From Adiantum capillus-veneris (taxonomy: Eukaryota > Streptophyta > Polypodiopsida > Polypodiales > Pteridaceae): a stretch of DNA of 64,000 nt. Numbering within the stretch: position 1 is the stretch's first letter; the number at the start of each line of letters is the position of its first letter. A model generated the notes under the pieces. The model made no database searches. It was not told the DNA's origin and saw only the letters and a program-made list of their open reading frames with translations. Below are positions 33,195-45,029 of this stretch, in pieces. Both the position numbers and the translations under genes were made by a program. The DNA is taken from NCBI GenBank assembly GCA_014529385.2, contig CM043968.1, positions 4,762,001 through 4,826,000 on the forward strand, given 5' to 3'.

Positions 33195-34418
33195 TGTTTG
33201 TCCTTGGTGGTTAGATTATCCATCAAGAGGCATTATTACAAAGCAAGATATTCAATAACAAAAGAGTAAGTACCTTAACACTTGTGGCTCTTTTCTTTTG
33301 AGAATGTATATATTATTATAATGCTAATGTATGTGATATTGTGCTATATGGTTGTTGAGTGAAGGGCTTCAAAATGAGAGTGATGAGTACTTAGAGGAGA
33401 CACAAGAAGAGTCTCTCCCTCCCGTTTCTCATGGAGTTACTCAAAACACCCGTTGGGAGTGGCTCTCAAGGTACTCCACTAGCAAGCAATGCACTCAAGA
33501 AGGGTAAAGGGGAAATGGAGCCTCCAAGTACATCAAGATACCCACTCCCTCTTCTATGCCTCTCATTGTGCCATCTACAAAGCCCGGCATGTCCTCTTTG
33601 GCAGCCACTACTTCGTTTTTTGCGGAGTCTTCTCTTGAGCGAGAGGCTTGGGAGAGAAGGCCGATCACACGATCTGTTGGTAAGTTTAAGAAAATTGTTA
33701 GCAATTTTGTCTTCCATGGTCTATAATTCAAAGCTTATTTGGATAATGCTTGCAAGGTTCCATTACCAGACCGTTTTAGATGTCTTGCTTGTGGATATAT
33801 CACAAATTGATAAGTTTTCCCTTGATAGGTAGATTTGGATAATGGTTACTTATTTGCATTCTCTTCTTACATTGCTCTATGGTTTTGAACATGATTTATG
33901 TTTGGTTTTCTTGTAGCATCAATAATTTTTTTTCACACATAATACAAATCTATATAACAAAGATGGTGTGCCGTGTCGTGAGGTTGCTAGGCTTATCTTT
34001 GCAGACTTTCCTACAAGTTTGCTTGTGGATGGTCTAGGAAAAATCCCATGCAGATGCAACTAGGGTAGGACTTGTGCTCTTACGTACATGGACCCTCATG
34101 TGTAATAAGAAGTCATATCGACATCCACTCACTAGAGATGCGGTGAGATAACAAACTTAGTTTCATACTTTAATTTCCTAACTTAAAACATTGTAGCTAT
34201 AACATTCATTCTTTGAGTTAATTATTTATGCAGGTACTTGATCTTACCATGTGTCTTTGTGTGGGACGCATGTCTAACCTCACCATCATATCTTATTGCA
34301 GTATTAGCGAGAACCACGATTAATTTATCAAACCATGGGACGAAGCTGACTTGACTAGTGCATAGAGGCTACAAGCAGAACTCCGAAAAATGGTGTCCAC
34401 GTTAGCTTGCTGCTAACA
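33195..34418 (-). other. Probable 3' LTR of element D (left boundary not found)
   Basis: The right end at 34418 (CTAACA on the plus strand, TGTTAG on the minus strand) directly abuts a polypurine tract, so an LTR should extend left from here. The other LTR lies beyond base 64000, so length and left edge cannot be fixed. No coding frame in this interval is convincing; a plus-strand frame at 33431-33832 is unsupported. Confidence 0.5.
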
Positions 34419-34431
34419 TTCCACCCCCTCG
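34419..34431 (-). other. Polypurine tract of element D
   Basis: The minus strand reads CGAGGGGGTGGAA immediately before TGTTAGCAGC. It has the same position and character as the purine tract of element C at 42383-42395. Confidence 0.7.
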
Positions 34432-34466
34432 CCTGTGTCGTCCCTTGACACAGCTTTATGGGCTGA

Positions 34467-37400
34467 AGTAATCTTCGGGTTGACGGCGGGCGAGGCGGTC
34501 CTTCAATGCTTCCAGTGCTTTTTCATATCTGATTTTGCGTTCTTTGTTTGGCACTTGCAAAAACTAGATGGTGACTTTGTTTTTTAGTTCTACTGCCGAG
34601 TAGCCTACAAATCTGGCTGTGAGGTTGCTTATCACCAGTGCAAATATCTTCATTCGCCAGGTGAAAAAGACAGTGTAGAAGGCCTTCTCAAAAGCTAGCA
34701 TATTGTGCGAGGGCAGAAACATGCATCGGGCATAAAATCCATAAAGAACTTTCTCTGAGTGCTGCCCACTTAGATCATAGCAAAGGCCTTTGTTTCCTTC
34801 CCAAAATGAGAGCCATGGGGCTCCTGTCTGCTCAGAATCATTGAAGACTTGTATGCAAGTAAGTAACATCCTGTAGGTTTTGTATAGCATTGCGCAGGAG
34901 AGATCTGGCAGACTTTTGAAGAATGTCATGGCGCCTGTTAGGGTTTTCACCATGTATTTTCCTGTTGCTTGGCCTCTCTCTGGAGCTGGCAGCCTAGGAA
35001 AGTTTAGCCATGTTGGCCTCTTCTTCTGCAGTGCTTCGTGTGCTTGCTATGTCCTTACTCGAGGTACATGAAAAAATGTTGGATCTTTCTGTATGGCCGC
35101 AGGTGCTCTCGTGAACAGAATCAAGTATCTTGGGTTCTTGTTCAACTAGCTTAGCCTCCACTTTGGGTGGTCTTTATTTGCGCCATTTTCTTGCATATCT
35201 CTGTATAATCTTTCCTTTACCTGTAAGAGTTCAACCTTGATGAGAGGGTATGGTAGGGATTGTTGGTGCCATTAAGCATTGATTTGATTGGGAGTGAGCT
35301 GTGTGACGTTGACAGAGTGTAGAACTCTCAACTCCCAATCCATAGCTTCCTTCCACTACTCATCTACCTCCAAGGCGATCTTCTCCTTTAGTGCATCTTC
35401 CTCAACCTTTGACAGTTGGACCATCGGCACTGTGTCTTCCTCTGTAATTTGGATTTGAAAATCTTCTTCCCCACTCGGCTCTTCTGTAGGTTGCGTCTCA
35501 AAGTCAGCAAATGAGACCAAGGGGATTTCCACTTGGGGCGGCTCTGAAGTGCCTACCTCCTCCTGTATATCTGGCTTTCCATCTTTGAGGAGTTGGTTTA
35601 CTCTTTTCAATTCTACAATCTCTTTAAGGAGCTTCTCCTCTCTTTGGACCCGCATGAGCACCAGGTCTCTGCGTTGTGACTGCTCCAGCTTCAACTCCAG
35701 CTCTAAATCTTTGTTTTTCTTCTCAAGTGATTTATACACCTCATCTGTTCCCTTGATCGAGGCCATGGCTGGATTTTCTCTTAATGCCGCAAGGAAGTGG
35801 CCTAATCATCAATTCTTTGTTCTGAATACTATAGAGACGTGTTTGCTACATCTAATTGTACTTGAATCTTTTGAACTGACAGAGAGGTGGTAAGAAGTTC
35901 ATTGGTCACTTCTGTCAACTTCTCATCTTTCACCTTGCAGGCATCAGATAGCTTAGTTAGGAGGTCACCCAACTCCTCCATTTCCTTCTATTGGCTGTCC
36001 CTCGCTATCTGATGTTGTTCTGCTTCAGTCTTTAGCTCTTGTACCTGATTTTGGAGATTAGTAATTGTAGCCTTTCTATCTTCTAGCTCTCCTTGAAGAG
36101 CATCGATGACCATTTCTAATTCTTTGGCTTTAGTACTGCGATTAAAGGCTGCTGAGCGGAGTTTCTCTCCATCATGATCTGCATCTGCCTTGCATACGCG
36201 CTCACTTGTAGAATGACTTCATCATTGGACTGTCATTCTTCTTGTCTTGCAAGTTGAGATGGGCCCGTAGCCTCTTGTGTTGCTTCTTGATGTGTCGTTA
36301 TTGCTGGTGTCTCTATAGAGATGGTTGCTTCTTGTCCATCTTGAGGTTTTGAAACCTCAGTAGTTTCTGGCTAAGTGGAGACAAGCTGTGTGGTCTTAAC
36401 CCTTATAGTTTCTTCAGTTGTAGGCCTTCCTGCCTTCTCAACGTCGGTTTCTTCCTCATGTGTAGTGGTTTGCTCCTTTTATTTATCTTCTTCTTTATCA
36501 GTTTCATCTACCGGCTTGTGAGTTTCCTCTATTGTCTGTTCTGGTGCTGGTTCAGCTTCCTTTTATTCATGTTGCTCGTCATGGTTAGTTTGTTGTGTAG
36601 CTTTCGTTTGGTGGGTGAACTCAGACTCTTTTTCCGTTTGGACCAGCCCATGCCTCTTCATTGGTCTCTTGGCCTGGCGGTGATGATGGTGGAGTGGGCA
36701 TGGCTGGTCCTGTTGTTCTGGCGGTGGTGAGGTGGGTTGGGGAGATGCCTGGCCTTGCTCTTGAGTTGCTGCTTCCTCAGCTTTCTTGGCCGCTTCTTCC
36801 GTCTCTTTCAGCTTCAAGGTCTCTGCCTCTTGGTAGATTCTTTCTAAATGATCCTTGGGATCCTCGGCCTCTTTCCTTGAATGATGTTTAGTTCAAAGTC
36901 CCTTCAAGCCGGTGGGTACCCATTTTTCTAGGTCTTTTCCCTGCGCTTGCCTAGTCTGCTGCTATGCTTGTTTTTCTCTTTCAAATCTTGCTTGCTTTTG
37001 AGCGGGCTCCTCTTGGTGGGCAGCCACAGCTTTTCGCTTCATTTCTTCCCTCCTAGCTATTTTTTCTTCGTTGTCAGAGCTTTCACTGCTATGCTACTCG
37101 GATGAACTGTCATCGAATTCATCACCTGATTTAAATGATCGCTTACCTAATCTTGTAGATCTTGGAAAGGGTGGAGCTGCCAAAATCCATGTGTTCTGAT
37201 CCGGGCAAGCGGTAGGTTGTCGGCCATACCTATTGCATGATAGGCTATTCTGGTCAAGACTTAGGTGCGCCCAAGTAGGTTATCTTTCCCTCGTTCTTGG
37301 TAGCCTTCAATGTCGTCAACACATACTGCACGTAGTCCACAGGTTGTCTGGTGGTTGACTTCAGAACTTGTGTAAAAGTGGTGGCCACGGCGTGATTTGG

Positions 37401-38758
37401 TATCATGTACCGTGGTGGCCTTTTCGCCAACAAATGGAAATATTGGTGGTACAGACGGGCTGGCTCTTCCACCTGCTTGTGGATGAGATCGGCAAATGTA
37501 GCCGCAGCTGTTTCCTTTGTAAATGTGCCCGCTGTTTTCTTATCTCTTGCCCGCATGGTCATGTCTTCAGTGGGCAATCTAAGCGTCTCTGCCACTATTT
37601 CGTTTGTAATCACAACCTCTACCTTATTTCCTTGGTTGTCCGAGAGTTGGGCACTTCCGTCTTCCTTGATGGTGGACAGAAGCTCGTAAGCTTTCTGAAA
37701 GTCTACTCTGCAGGGCTCTTGTTCATAGAAGTGTCGGAGTCCCAACCTGCAGTTAGCCTCTTTGGTTTTTGGCTTTGCTGCGATATCATAAACCTCCTTG
37801 GGCAGGAGCTACAACTCCACCGGATGCCCTTCTTCACTCTTAAATCTGCCCGTGAAGACCGTGGTGTGGTGTTCTTCTAACTGTTCTTTAGAATGTTAGG
37901 AAATAAGACGTAGCTAAATAGATATTTGAGTAGATTACTTAATGGAGAGAGATAGATTTCACACACAAGAGATTATAGAGTAGAGAGAGAGAGAGAGTAC
38001 ACACGATATACGTGGTTCACCCAATGTGGGCTACGTCCACGGAAAGCAGCCACTCAATGGCTTTAGTACTTCAAAACAAGAAGTAGTTTACAAAGGGATT
38101 ATACCCTTACTAGAGCTCCCGCCTTGCTTTACTCTCACCACCTCACACCCACCTTGTTGCATCTACTTCACACTATGAAATGTGTGTAGAAATGGCCTCC
38201 TTTTATAGGCCAAAAGGGCTGTCCTCTCTCATGAGAGGTAGCCATGTGTAGCCGCCCTTGTGTAGATAAGTCCAAATCGGACCCTTCAATCCGCCCATGT
38301 GTGGCCGCCCTTGAGAAGCCAAGTCCGCTTTTGAATTTGGCCACCGGTCATCGGCCATTGACTTTCGACCACCGGCCACCGGCTATTAACTACCGGCCAG
38401 TGGCTAACCGCCAACCAACCGGTTGTTTTCCGACCACTTTCCGGCCTCCATCCGGCCATAATATTTCGGCGAAAAGGAATATTCCGACGAAGTTGCCCCT
38501 GAATTTTGGCCTTGAATATTTTGGTTTCCAGCGAGTGATTTTCCTTCACGCACGATGGCTTCTCTTCATAATAGGGCCTTACAAATGTGCGCTTTTACCA
38601 CAAAAAATTACAAGGGGTAAATCAGGCTCCATACTTAACATAGAAAGATAAGATGCCTTTGTTGCCTTTACTGACTTGGGGTCTAGTTGATACAGAGGCA
38701 GTTCTTGCAGTTTCTCCTTTTGGTTGAACTTTTTCTTAGCCTTCTCCGCGGCTTACAT
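34467..38758 (-). pseudogene. Accessory ORF of element D (post-pol, coiled-coil)
   Basis: Unknown protein in the position where some Ty3 elements carry an env-like gene. N-terminal module: 38641-38758, interrupted by the solo LTR, then 37254-37893, with VDFQKAYELLSTIKEDGSA, ITNEIVAETLRL and KRPPRYMIPNHAVATTFTQ. The middle is Glu/Gln/Lys-rich and coiled-coil-like (35356-35766: SLEKKNKDLELELKLEQSQR), with Pro/Gln stretches at 36563-36817. C-terminal module: 34564-34953, opening MVKTLTGAMTFFKSLPDLSCAMLYK, and continuing past a stop to about 34467. All three modules align by eye with 42640-45841 of element C. The ATG at 38756-38758 is followed at once by TAA; the duplicate at 40369-40371 keeps an open start. 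No signal peptide or membrane segment seen. Function unknown. Confidence 0.7.
37894..38640 (+). repeat. Solo LTR (747 bp) inserted in the element D accessory ORF
   Basis: It starts TGTTAGGAA and ends CTTAACA, flanked by a perfect 5-bp target duplication TAGAA (37889-37893 and 38641-38645). It has no internal region, so it is a solo LTR or a small non-autonomous element. It has a GA run near 37983-37998 and a CCGGCC-rich block near 38336-38455. Strand is arbitrary. It does not match the LTRs of B, C or the copias. Confidence 0.85.
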
Positions 38759-41466
38759 TGCTCCTGTTCAGTGAATAGAGTGCAAAGTTAGTGGAGTTGT
38801 CAAATTTTTCTCCAGAATGCCCTTTTAGACTGAGATGCTGATAATCTGGTCCAAATTGCTTCAAATCAATTTTTGAACAAGCAAAGATGCATAAAATCAT
38901 GCAAGGAGCAAAACTGTATGGTCAAAACAAAAAATTGCAACCAAAGTAAATAATCGCGATTATTTATAGCTGGGTAAATTTCAACTTTTTTGCAATCTTG
39001 GCTTTATAGGCTTGACGTATATGCCAATTACATGCTCTGAGGAAAATATGGGCTCATTGGGATGTACAGGGTGAAAATGGGTACCAGATTTTGGCTTTAG
39101 GTCTCTAAAACAGTAAATATAAAGAAAATTTGAGATTTTGAAATCCAAATTGACTCAAAATTGGCTAGTGGGCTTATCAAATCATGTACTTTGGATGTAT
39201 GATGACAAATTTTCAAAATTTCCCTATTTTGGCCAAAAAGTAAATAATCGTGATTATTAACTTTTCTTCCCAAAATTTCATTTTTTGGCATAGACTGGTT
39301 CTAGGCATGGTATAGACCTGGGTATGAATTATGAGGTGATTTGGATCAAGAAAAGTTGTTCATAACCCAAATTTTGGCTTTCACAGACTTCTTTGAATTT
39401 TTTTTGGCAATTTTGCAAGTAAAGGGTGGTCATTTTAGCTCATACTTAATTTTTGGCATGTAATAGGTGTGTACACTTGATAGGTGAGGTGAATTGACAA
39501 TTTCCATGCAAAAATGTTGCAAAAGTAAATAATCGCGATTATTTACAACAGTGACAAAAACTTTGCGTTTCACATAAATTTTGACCTAAACATGTTTCAT
39601 ACACCTAATACAAGTCCTAAATTGAATTTGGTCAAGTTTGGTCATGCCGGCATCATTTTGTGCTCTGTTGACTCTGAAATCACCGTTTTTTGTGACTACT
39701 CTGTATATTGGGTTGGTCAGTCAACGTTGAAGCTTTTGGCTTTCCGTACCATCATCGTGGAGCTACCTGTCCAATTCTAGCTCACTTGGACTCAATTTGG
39801 CCTCGTATGTTGAATTTGACGCTTTGTAACCTTCGAGACGTTTTTCGCTTTTCGAGGGCTTTACTTGATGGATTTCTCCAAACCAATCATATACATTGTA
39901 TATGAAGTTCATTAGCAGGCCCTCTGTGGAGTCAGGTCGTAATTCTGGCCTTCCCCAAAAACCCTAATTCTCTACTGAGGACCCTCTTGACCCCAGCTGA
40001 ATGATCATCTGATGGTATGGAATAGTTCTATTATGTTAGGGCATGCTATGGTTCAAATCCATCCAATTTGGTCAAGCTGGTAGGCCCCTAAATTCCCCTA
40101 AAGTTGCCCTTGAATTTTGGCCGTGAAAATTTTGGTTTCTGGCGAGTGATTTTCCTTCACACACGATGGCTTCTCTTCATAATGGGGGCCTTACAAATGT
40201 GCGCTTTTACCACAAAAAAATTACAAGGGGTAAATCAGGCTCCATACTTAACATAGAAAGATAAGATGCCTTTGTTGCCTTTACTGACTTGGGGTCTAGT
40301 TGATACGGAGGCAGTTCTTGCAGTTTCTCCTTTTGGTTGAACTTTTTCTTAGCCTTCTCCGCGGCTTGCATTGCTCCTGTTCAGTGAATAGAGTGCAAAG
40401 TTAGTGGAGTTGTCAGATTTTTCTCCAGAATGCCCTTTTAGACTGAGATGCTCATAATCTGGTCCAAATTGCTTCAAATCAATTTTTGAACAAGCAAAGA
40501 TGCATAAAATCATGCAAGGACCAAAACTGTATGGTCAAAACAAAAAATTGCAACCAAAGTAAATAATCGCGATTATTTACAGCTGGGTAAATTTCAACTT
40601 TTTTGCAAACTTGGCTTTATAGGCTTGAAGTATATGCCAATTACATGCTCTGAGGAAAATATGGGCTCATTTGGATGTACAGGGTGAAAATGGTACCAGA
40701 TTTTGGCTTTAGGTCTCTAAAACAGTAAATATAAAGAAAATTTGAGATTTTGAAATCCAAATTGACTCAAAATTGGCTAGTGGCTTATCAATCATGTACT
40801 TTGGATGTATGATGACAAATTTTCAAAATTTCCCTATTTTGGCCAAAAAGTAAATAATCGTGATTATTAACTTTTCTTCCCAAAATGACATTTTTTGGCA
40901 TAGACTGGTTCTAAGCATGGTATAGACCTTGGGTATGAATTATGAGGTGATTTGGATCAAGAAAAGTTGTTCATAACCCAAATTTTGGCTTCACAGACTT
41001 CTTTGAATTTTTTTGGCAATTTTGCAAGTAAAGGGTGGTCATTTTAGCTCATACTTAATTTTTGGCATGTAAAGGTGTGTACACTTGATAGTGAGGTGAA
41101 TTGACAATTTCCATGCAAAAATGTTGCAAAAGTAAATAATCGCGATTATTTGCAACAGTGACAAAAACTTTGCATTTCACATAAATTTTGACCTAAACAT
41201 GTTTCATACACCTAATACAAGTCCTAAATTGAATTTGGTCAAGTTTGGTCATGCCGGCATCATTTTTGCTCTGTTAACTCTAAAATCACCGTTTTCTATG
41301 ACTACTCTGTATATTGGGTTGGTCGGTCAACTTTGAAGCTTTTGGCTTGTCCGTACCATCATCGTGGAGCTACCTGTCCAATTCTAGCTCACTTGGAGTC
41401 AATTTGGCCTCGTATGTGGAATTTGACGCTTTGTAACCTTCGAGACGTTTTCGCTTTTCGAGGGCT
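38493..41466 (-). repeat. 1.6-kb tandem duplication within element D
   Basis: Copy 1 is about 38493-40090 and copy 2 about 40103-41466, continuing after element C at 61067-61297. They differ by scattered substitutions and small indels. Each copy includes the last ~150 bp of the solo LTR, the N-terminal accessory-ORF codons, three palindromes and the non-coding tail up to GGTAGGCC. Only copy 1 joins the full LTR and the rest of the ORF. Confidence 0.85.
38947..41153. repeat. Periodic palindromes, element D (AATCGCGATT core)
   Basis: TAAATAATCGCGATTATTTA is a perfect palindrome at 38947-38966, 39526-39545 and 40560-40579. Variants with one or two changes lie at 39241-39260, 40851-40870 and 41133-41152. 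Spacings are 294, 285, 291 and 282 bp. The sequence between palindromes is not obviously repeated. Confidence 0.9.
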
Positions 41467-42382
41467 TGTTTTAGGGTAAAACTACTCCCCTGTTCATACT
41501 CACGAGCACGACACAGACAACATACTTATCATCCAATGACACGACTAACCCGTAGGTGCACGTAGGCAATCTCGTTAGCTTGTCAGGCTGAGACCAATCT
41601 ACACATACGCACTTTTATGATGCATTAATCACTAACCTGGTAGAATGCAACCCACTCTATCCGTAAACGCTCACAACACCGTTTACACTTCCAATGAACT
41701 CGGAATCGCATCAAACTTACTAGGCACCATCCTCTCACTAGGATATACTTACCTATAAGTCTAATCTCACCAGATTTGAACCCTAGTTATCTCGAATACA
41801 GTCGCGATAGACTAACAGGTCATAATCCAAAAGTGGACGAAACTTAAGTTTATGAGTATCTATGTGTAGCTATCTCTTTCTCATTCCATAAAGCACTTGA
41901 TTGAAAACAGACACTGTTTGTGCTACTTACAAGCAAAACAAGCTCGAGGAAGGATTGATCGCGATCAGCTCAAAAAGGTGAATGTGTGGCGGGGCGCGTA
42001 GCTCTCGGAGAGACTACCGCGATGGTGTGGTCATGTCGTGAATCCGGTGAGGGAGAAGCGCGTAGCAAAGAGGATAAGACACACTCACTCCCTCTCTCCT
42101 CTCTCAGACTCGTACGACACAGAATTAATATTCAAAATGTTTTTCTAAAAATGGTTCTAAGGTGACTTTTATACTTTAGTCACCTTAGCTCAAAAATGTA
42201 CATGGGGTTCTCTTACTCCTTATTACAAAGTGGGAACCAATCTGAGTCCTGACTAACTGATTAATCTTTACATAACCCAGACGAATGGATCAAAATGATA
42301 AGACGTCTTTGACATAAAATGGGAATTTGATATCTTTACAAGATGGGCTCATTACAACAGTTGGACAAATGGGGCTCCAACA
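41467..42382 (-). repeat. 3' LTR of element C
   Basis: 916-bp repeat of 60146-61066. It contains the 12-bp palindrome TGATCGCGATCA at 41956-41967 and a half-site GTCGCGATAGAC at 41811-41822, both with the same CGCGAT core as the internal palindromes. Confidence 0.95.
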
Positions 42383-42395
42383 CTCCCCCACTCCT
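42383..42395 (-). other. Polypurine tract of element C
   Basis: The minus strand reads AGGAGTGGGGGAG directly before the TGTTGG of the 3' LTR. Confidence 0.88.
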
Positions 42396-42639
42396 GATTC
42401 ATGTCTACCACGACATGATCGTCTTTGTCTTCATTGTCGTTGTCGTCTTTCTTGGTTGATTTGATGTAGAAACGCATCATATCTCATAGACTCGCTTGCC
42501 ATTAATGGGCCAACAATTTTTGACTTGTACATGAAGAAGCCTGTTTAAAATGCTTCTTCGAAGGTTTGGAGATGGTAGCTTGGCAGAAACATTAGCCGTT
42601 TGAAATAGGCATACAATACCGGCTCTGTAGGTGGTCCAC

Positions 42640-43007
42640 TTAGATCGTATGACAGCTCTGAGATGCTCTTTCGATATTCATATACTCTGACGTCCAGCTT
42701 TCTGAGAAGACTGTGAGACAGGCCAAAAAGGTTCGAGCTATTTTACATAGCATCTTGCAGGATAGATCGGGAGAGCCTCGAATTCTACGATGGCGCCCTG
42801 AAGGGTTTTCACCATGTAAGAACCGGATATTCTCTCGCCCTCTGCTGGCCCTGGCAATACTGGATAATTTAGCCATGTCGGATTTCTGCTCTGTAGTGCT
42901 TTATGTTGGTTGTAGGTGTATGTTCGGGGAGTTGGGCAAAAAGTTTTGTCATTCCTCAGCTCAGGCGGTGCGTTGACTAAGTGGATCAGGTTATTAGGAT
43001 GATCCAA
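42640..43007 (-). pseudogene. Accessory ORF of element C, C-terminal module
   Basis: Two overlapping frames. 42738-43007 carries NPTWLNYPVLPGPAEGERISGSYMVKTLQGAI. 42640-42876 continues with SPDLSCKMLCKIARTFLACLTVFSE. This mirrors MVKTLTGAMTFFKSLPDLSCAMLYK...LLTCIQVFND of element D, so it is a genuine conserved domain broken here by one frameshift. The conserved CxMLxK...F pattern is not one I can assign to a family. Confidence 0.6.
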
Positions 43008-43055
43008 AAGCCATTGACGCCTCCACTTTGGCTGGTTGTCTACTATTCTGTTTTG

Positions 43056-44813
43056 CTATTCCCTATCTTGTACTTCTCCTTCAAACACTGGCACTTGTGC
43101 TTCTTTTTCGAGCTGCCGTTGATGTGTTAGAGTTTCGTATTTCAGCAGAGCATAGGGTAACATGGGGCATTCCATTCCTTCCGTAGCTCTACTGCTGTTT
43201 TGCCTGATCTGGAGAGCCCTTTGTAGCAACTCCTTTTCTAGTTGCATTGCCTTGTACCATATCATTTCTGATTGTTTTTCCATATGCTCGGCCAGCCTCT
43301 GCTCTTCCAATCTCGTGACTGAATCTTCTTCTATTTCTTGGTCTTTGGAGCCAGTTTGATCAGTCTATGTATCTGGGGTCCCTGTTCATCTGATTCTTCC
43401 TCGTACTCATCTTGACCCCCATATACTTCGGCGAGTCCAGCCAAATTCATTGTTGCTTGCTCCAGGTGCACTCGTGCCTGTCCTTGGTGTTGCCTTGCAG
43501 TTTGTAGACTTGCGATTTGCGCAGCCATTGTTCTACTATTGATTTGTAGAGCTTGAAATTCCATTTCTTTTTGAGCGGCAGACTCCTCTAACTGTTTTAA
43601 CCTGATATGCAAGTTTTCATTTTCTTCCCTGAGTGATTTGGAAACAATGATTTCCATATCACTGTCATGAGCTAGTCCTTGTTGTTGTTCACTTTGTAAG
43701 TCTGAAATTTGCCTTTGTAGTTGGTCCTCTGCTCTAAGCGCACTTTCAGCTATCATTAAGCGCTGTTTTCTTTCCAACTCCAGCTCCCTCTTTAGTGCAG
43801 CCACTTCTTCTTCTGGGTGGACTACCGGTGTTGTTGGTAGCGGCGTTTTTTGCTTCCTAGCTCGTTCAATTTCCCTTGCTTGTATATCTGTTACTGCTCC
43901 AAATCTTTGATTTCAATTTGTAAGTCATCGATGACGACTTGCAAACTTTTGACTGTCTCCAGCGCATCTTGCTTTTCTTTTTCCAACTTATTTATGTGTT
44001 CATCTCTGTCACTGAAATCTTCAAGGAATACGTTGATTGTATCTTCACAAATGGCATTGAAGTCTTCAGACTCCTGTAAATTGTCTTTGAGGAGATTTAC
44101 TGTGCTTTTGAGCCCCAAGATCTCAGCATCTCTGATGCTGATCAGCTTAAGAGTGTCCTCCCTTTGCTCCTGCAGTCTTTGAACTTCTCATGGTTTTTTT
44201 TAAACCTCATTTTGTTGGACCCGTTCTGATCAACTAGCCATTGACTGTGCAGTCTTGTTCAGTTTAGTATTGTCTCCATTGACTACAAATCTTCATCTAT
44301 AGTAGCTTCCAGCTCAATTTCTTGATAGGAGGAAGCTTTATCTTTTGTCTGATCCACCTCCTTTTATCACTTTGTGATATGGTTCCAGTGTTTGGGCGAC
44401 CATTTGTTCTTTTCTTCTTCTTCTTCTCTTCTTCTTCTTCTTCTTCTTCACTGGGTGGTGTATGAACTCTCTCATCGATGTGAGCTTTTTGAATGCGAAG
44501 TAGAGTCAGCAGGTGGGGTAGATTGCCTCTCACTTGTATCTGGCCTTGGTGATGGCGGCGATGTTTCCTGATCTCGTGAAGTTGGCCTCAACTGATCTCT
44601 CAAAGTTTGGAGATCCTCCTCTTCTAGTAGCAATTCTGGTTTGTCCCTAGCATTTCTTTCTTGGAAGTACCTCTCGAACCAATCCAACTCAAAAGCTGGG
44701 TTGTTTCTATTCTTCGTTCTCAGTGTGTAAGTGCTACTAGAAGGTTTCCAAGTGGCGCCTACATCGCCTCGTAGAGATCTCTCTAGAGCAAATCCTTCTA
44801 GCATCCTTTCCAT
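43056..44813 (-). pseudogene. Accessory ORF of element C, coiled-coil middle
   Basis: Long heptad-rich stretches: 43331-43804 (MAALKRELELERKQRLMIAE, LREENENLHIRLKQLEESAA), 43891-44118 and 43056-43310 (ERMQ-like EKQSEMIWYKAMQLEKELLQR), plus a Glu/Lys run (EEEEEEEKKKKK) at about 44400 and a Ser/Pro segment at 44472-44813. Frames change at least three times. This is likely an oligomerising rod between the two conserved modules. Low complexity alone would not prove a gene, but the same order in D supports it. Confidence 0.55.
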
Positions 44814-45029
44814 TTTTGCTATCTTCTACAACCTGGTGTTGCTTTCCATTTCCGCTTTCCGCTTCTTTAGTTGAGCATCTTCGTCTTCAGTTCTTCTTTC
44901 TTCTTCCATATTTTCTTGTGTACTTCTTGTTACTCTTTCCAGCCTGCGTCCTCCAATGGTGTTAATAGGGGCCAGTACGTTCCTTTGTGATCTGTCTTTG
45001 ATATTCTCTCTTAATACTAGCCAATCGTT

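Noticed and set aside
33431-33832. 133-codon plus-strand ORF
   Set aside because: Leu/Pro/Ser-rich, no recognisable motif, and probably within the 3' LTR of element D; other frames look equally plausible.
36458-36730. Hydrophobic plus-strand ORF that could be a membrane protein
   Set aside because: It is antisense to the Glu/Gln/Lys-rich accessory ORF of element D; hydrophobicity arises from reading its complement.
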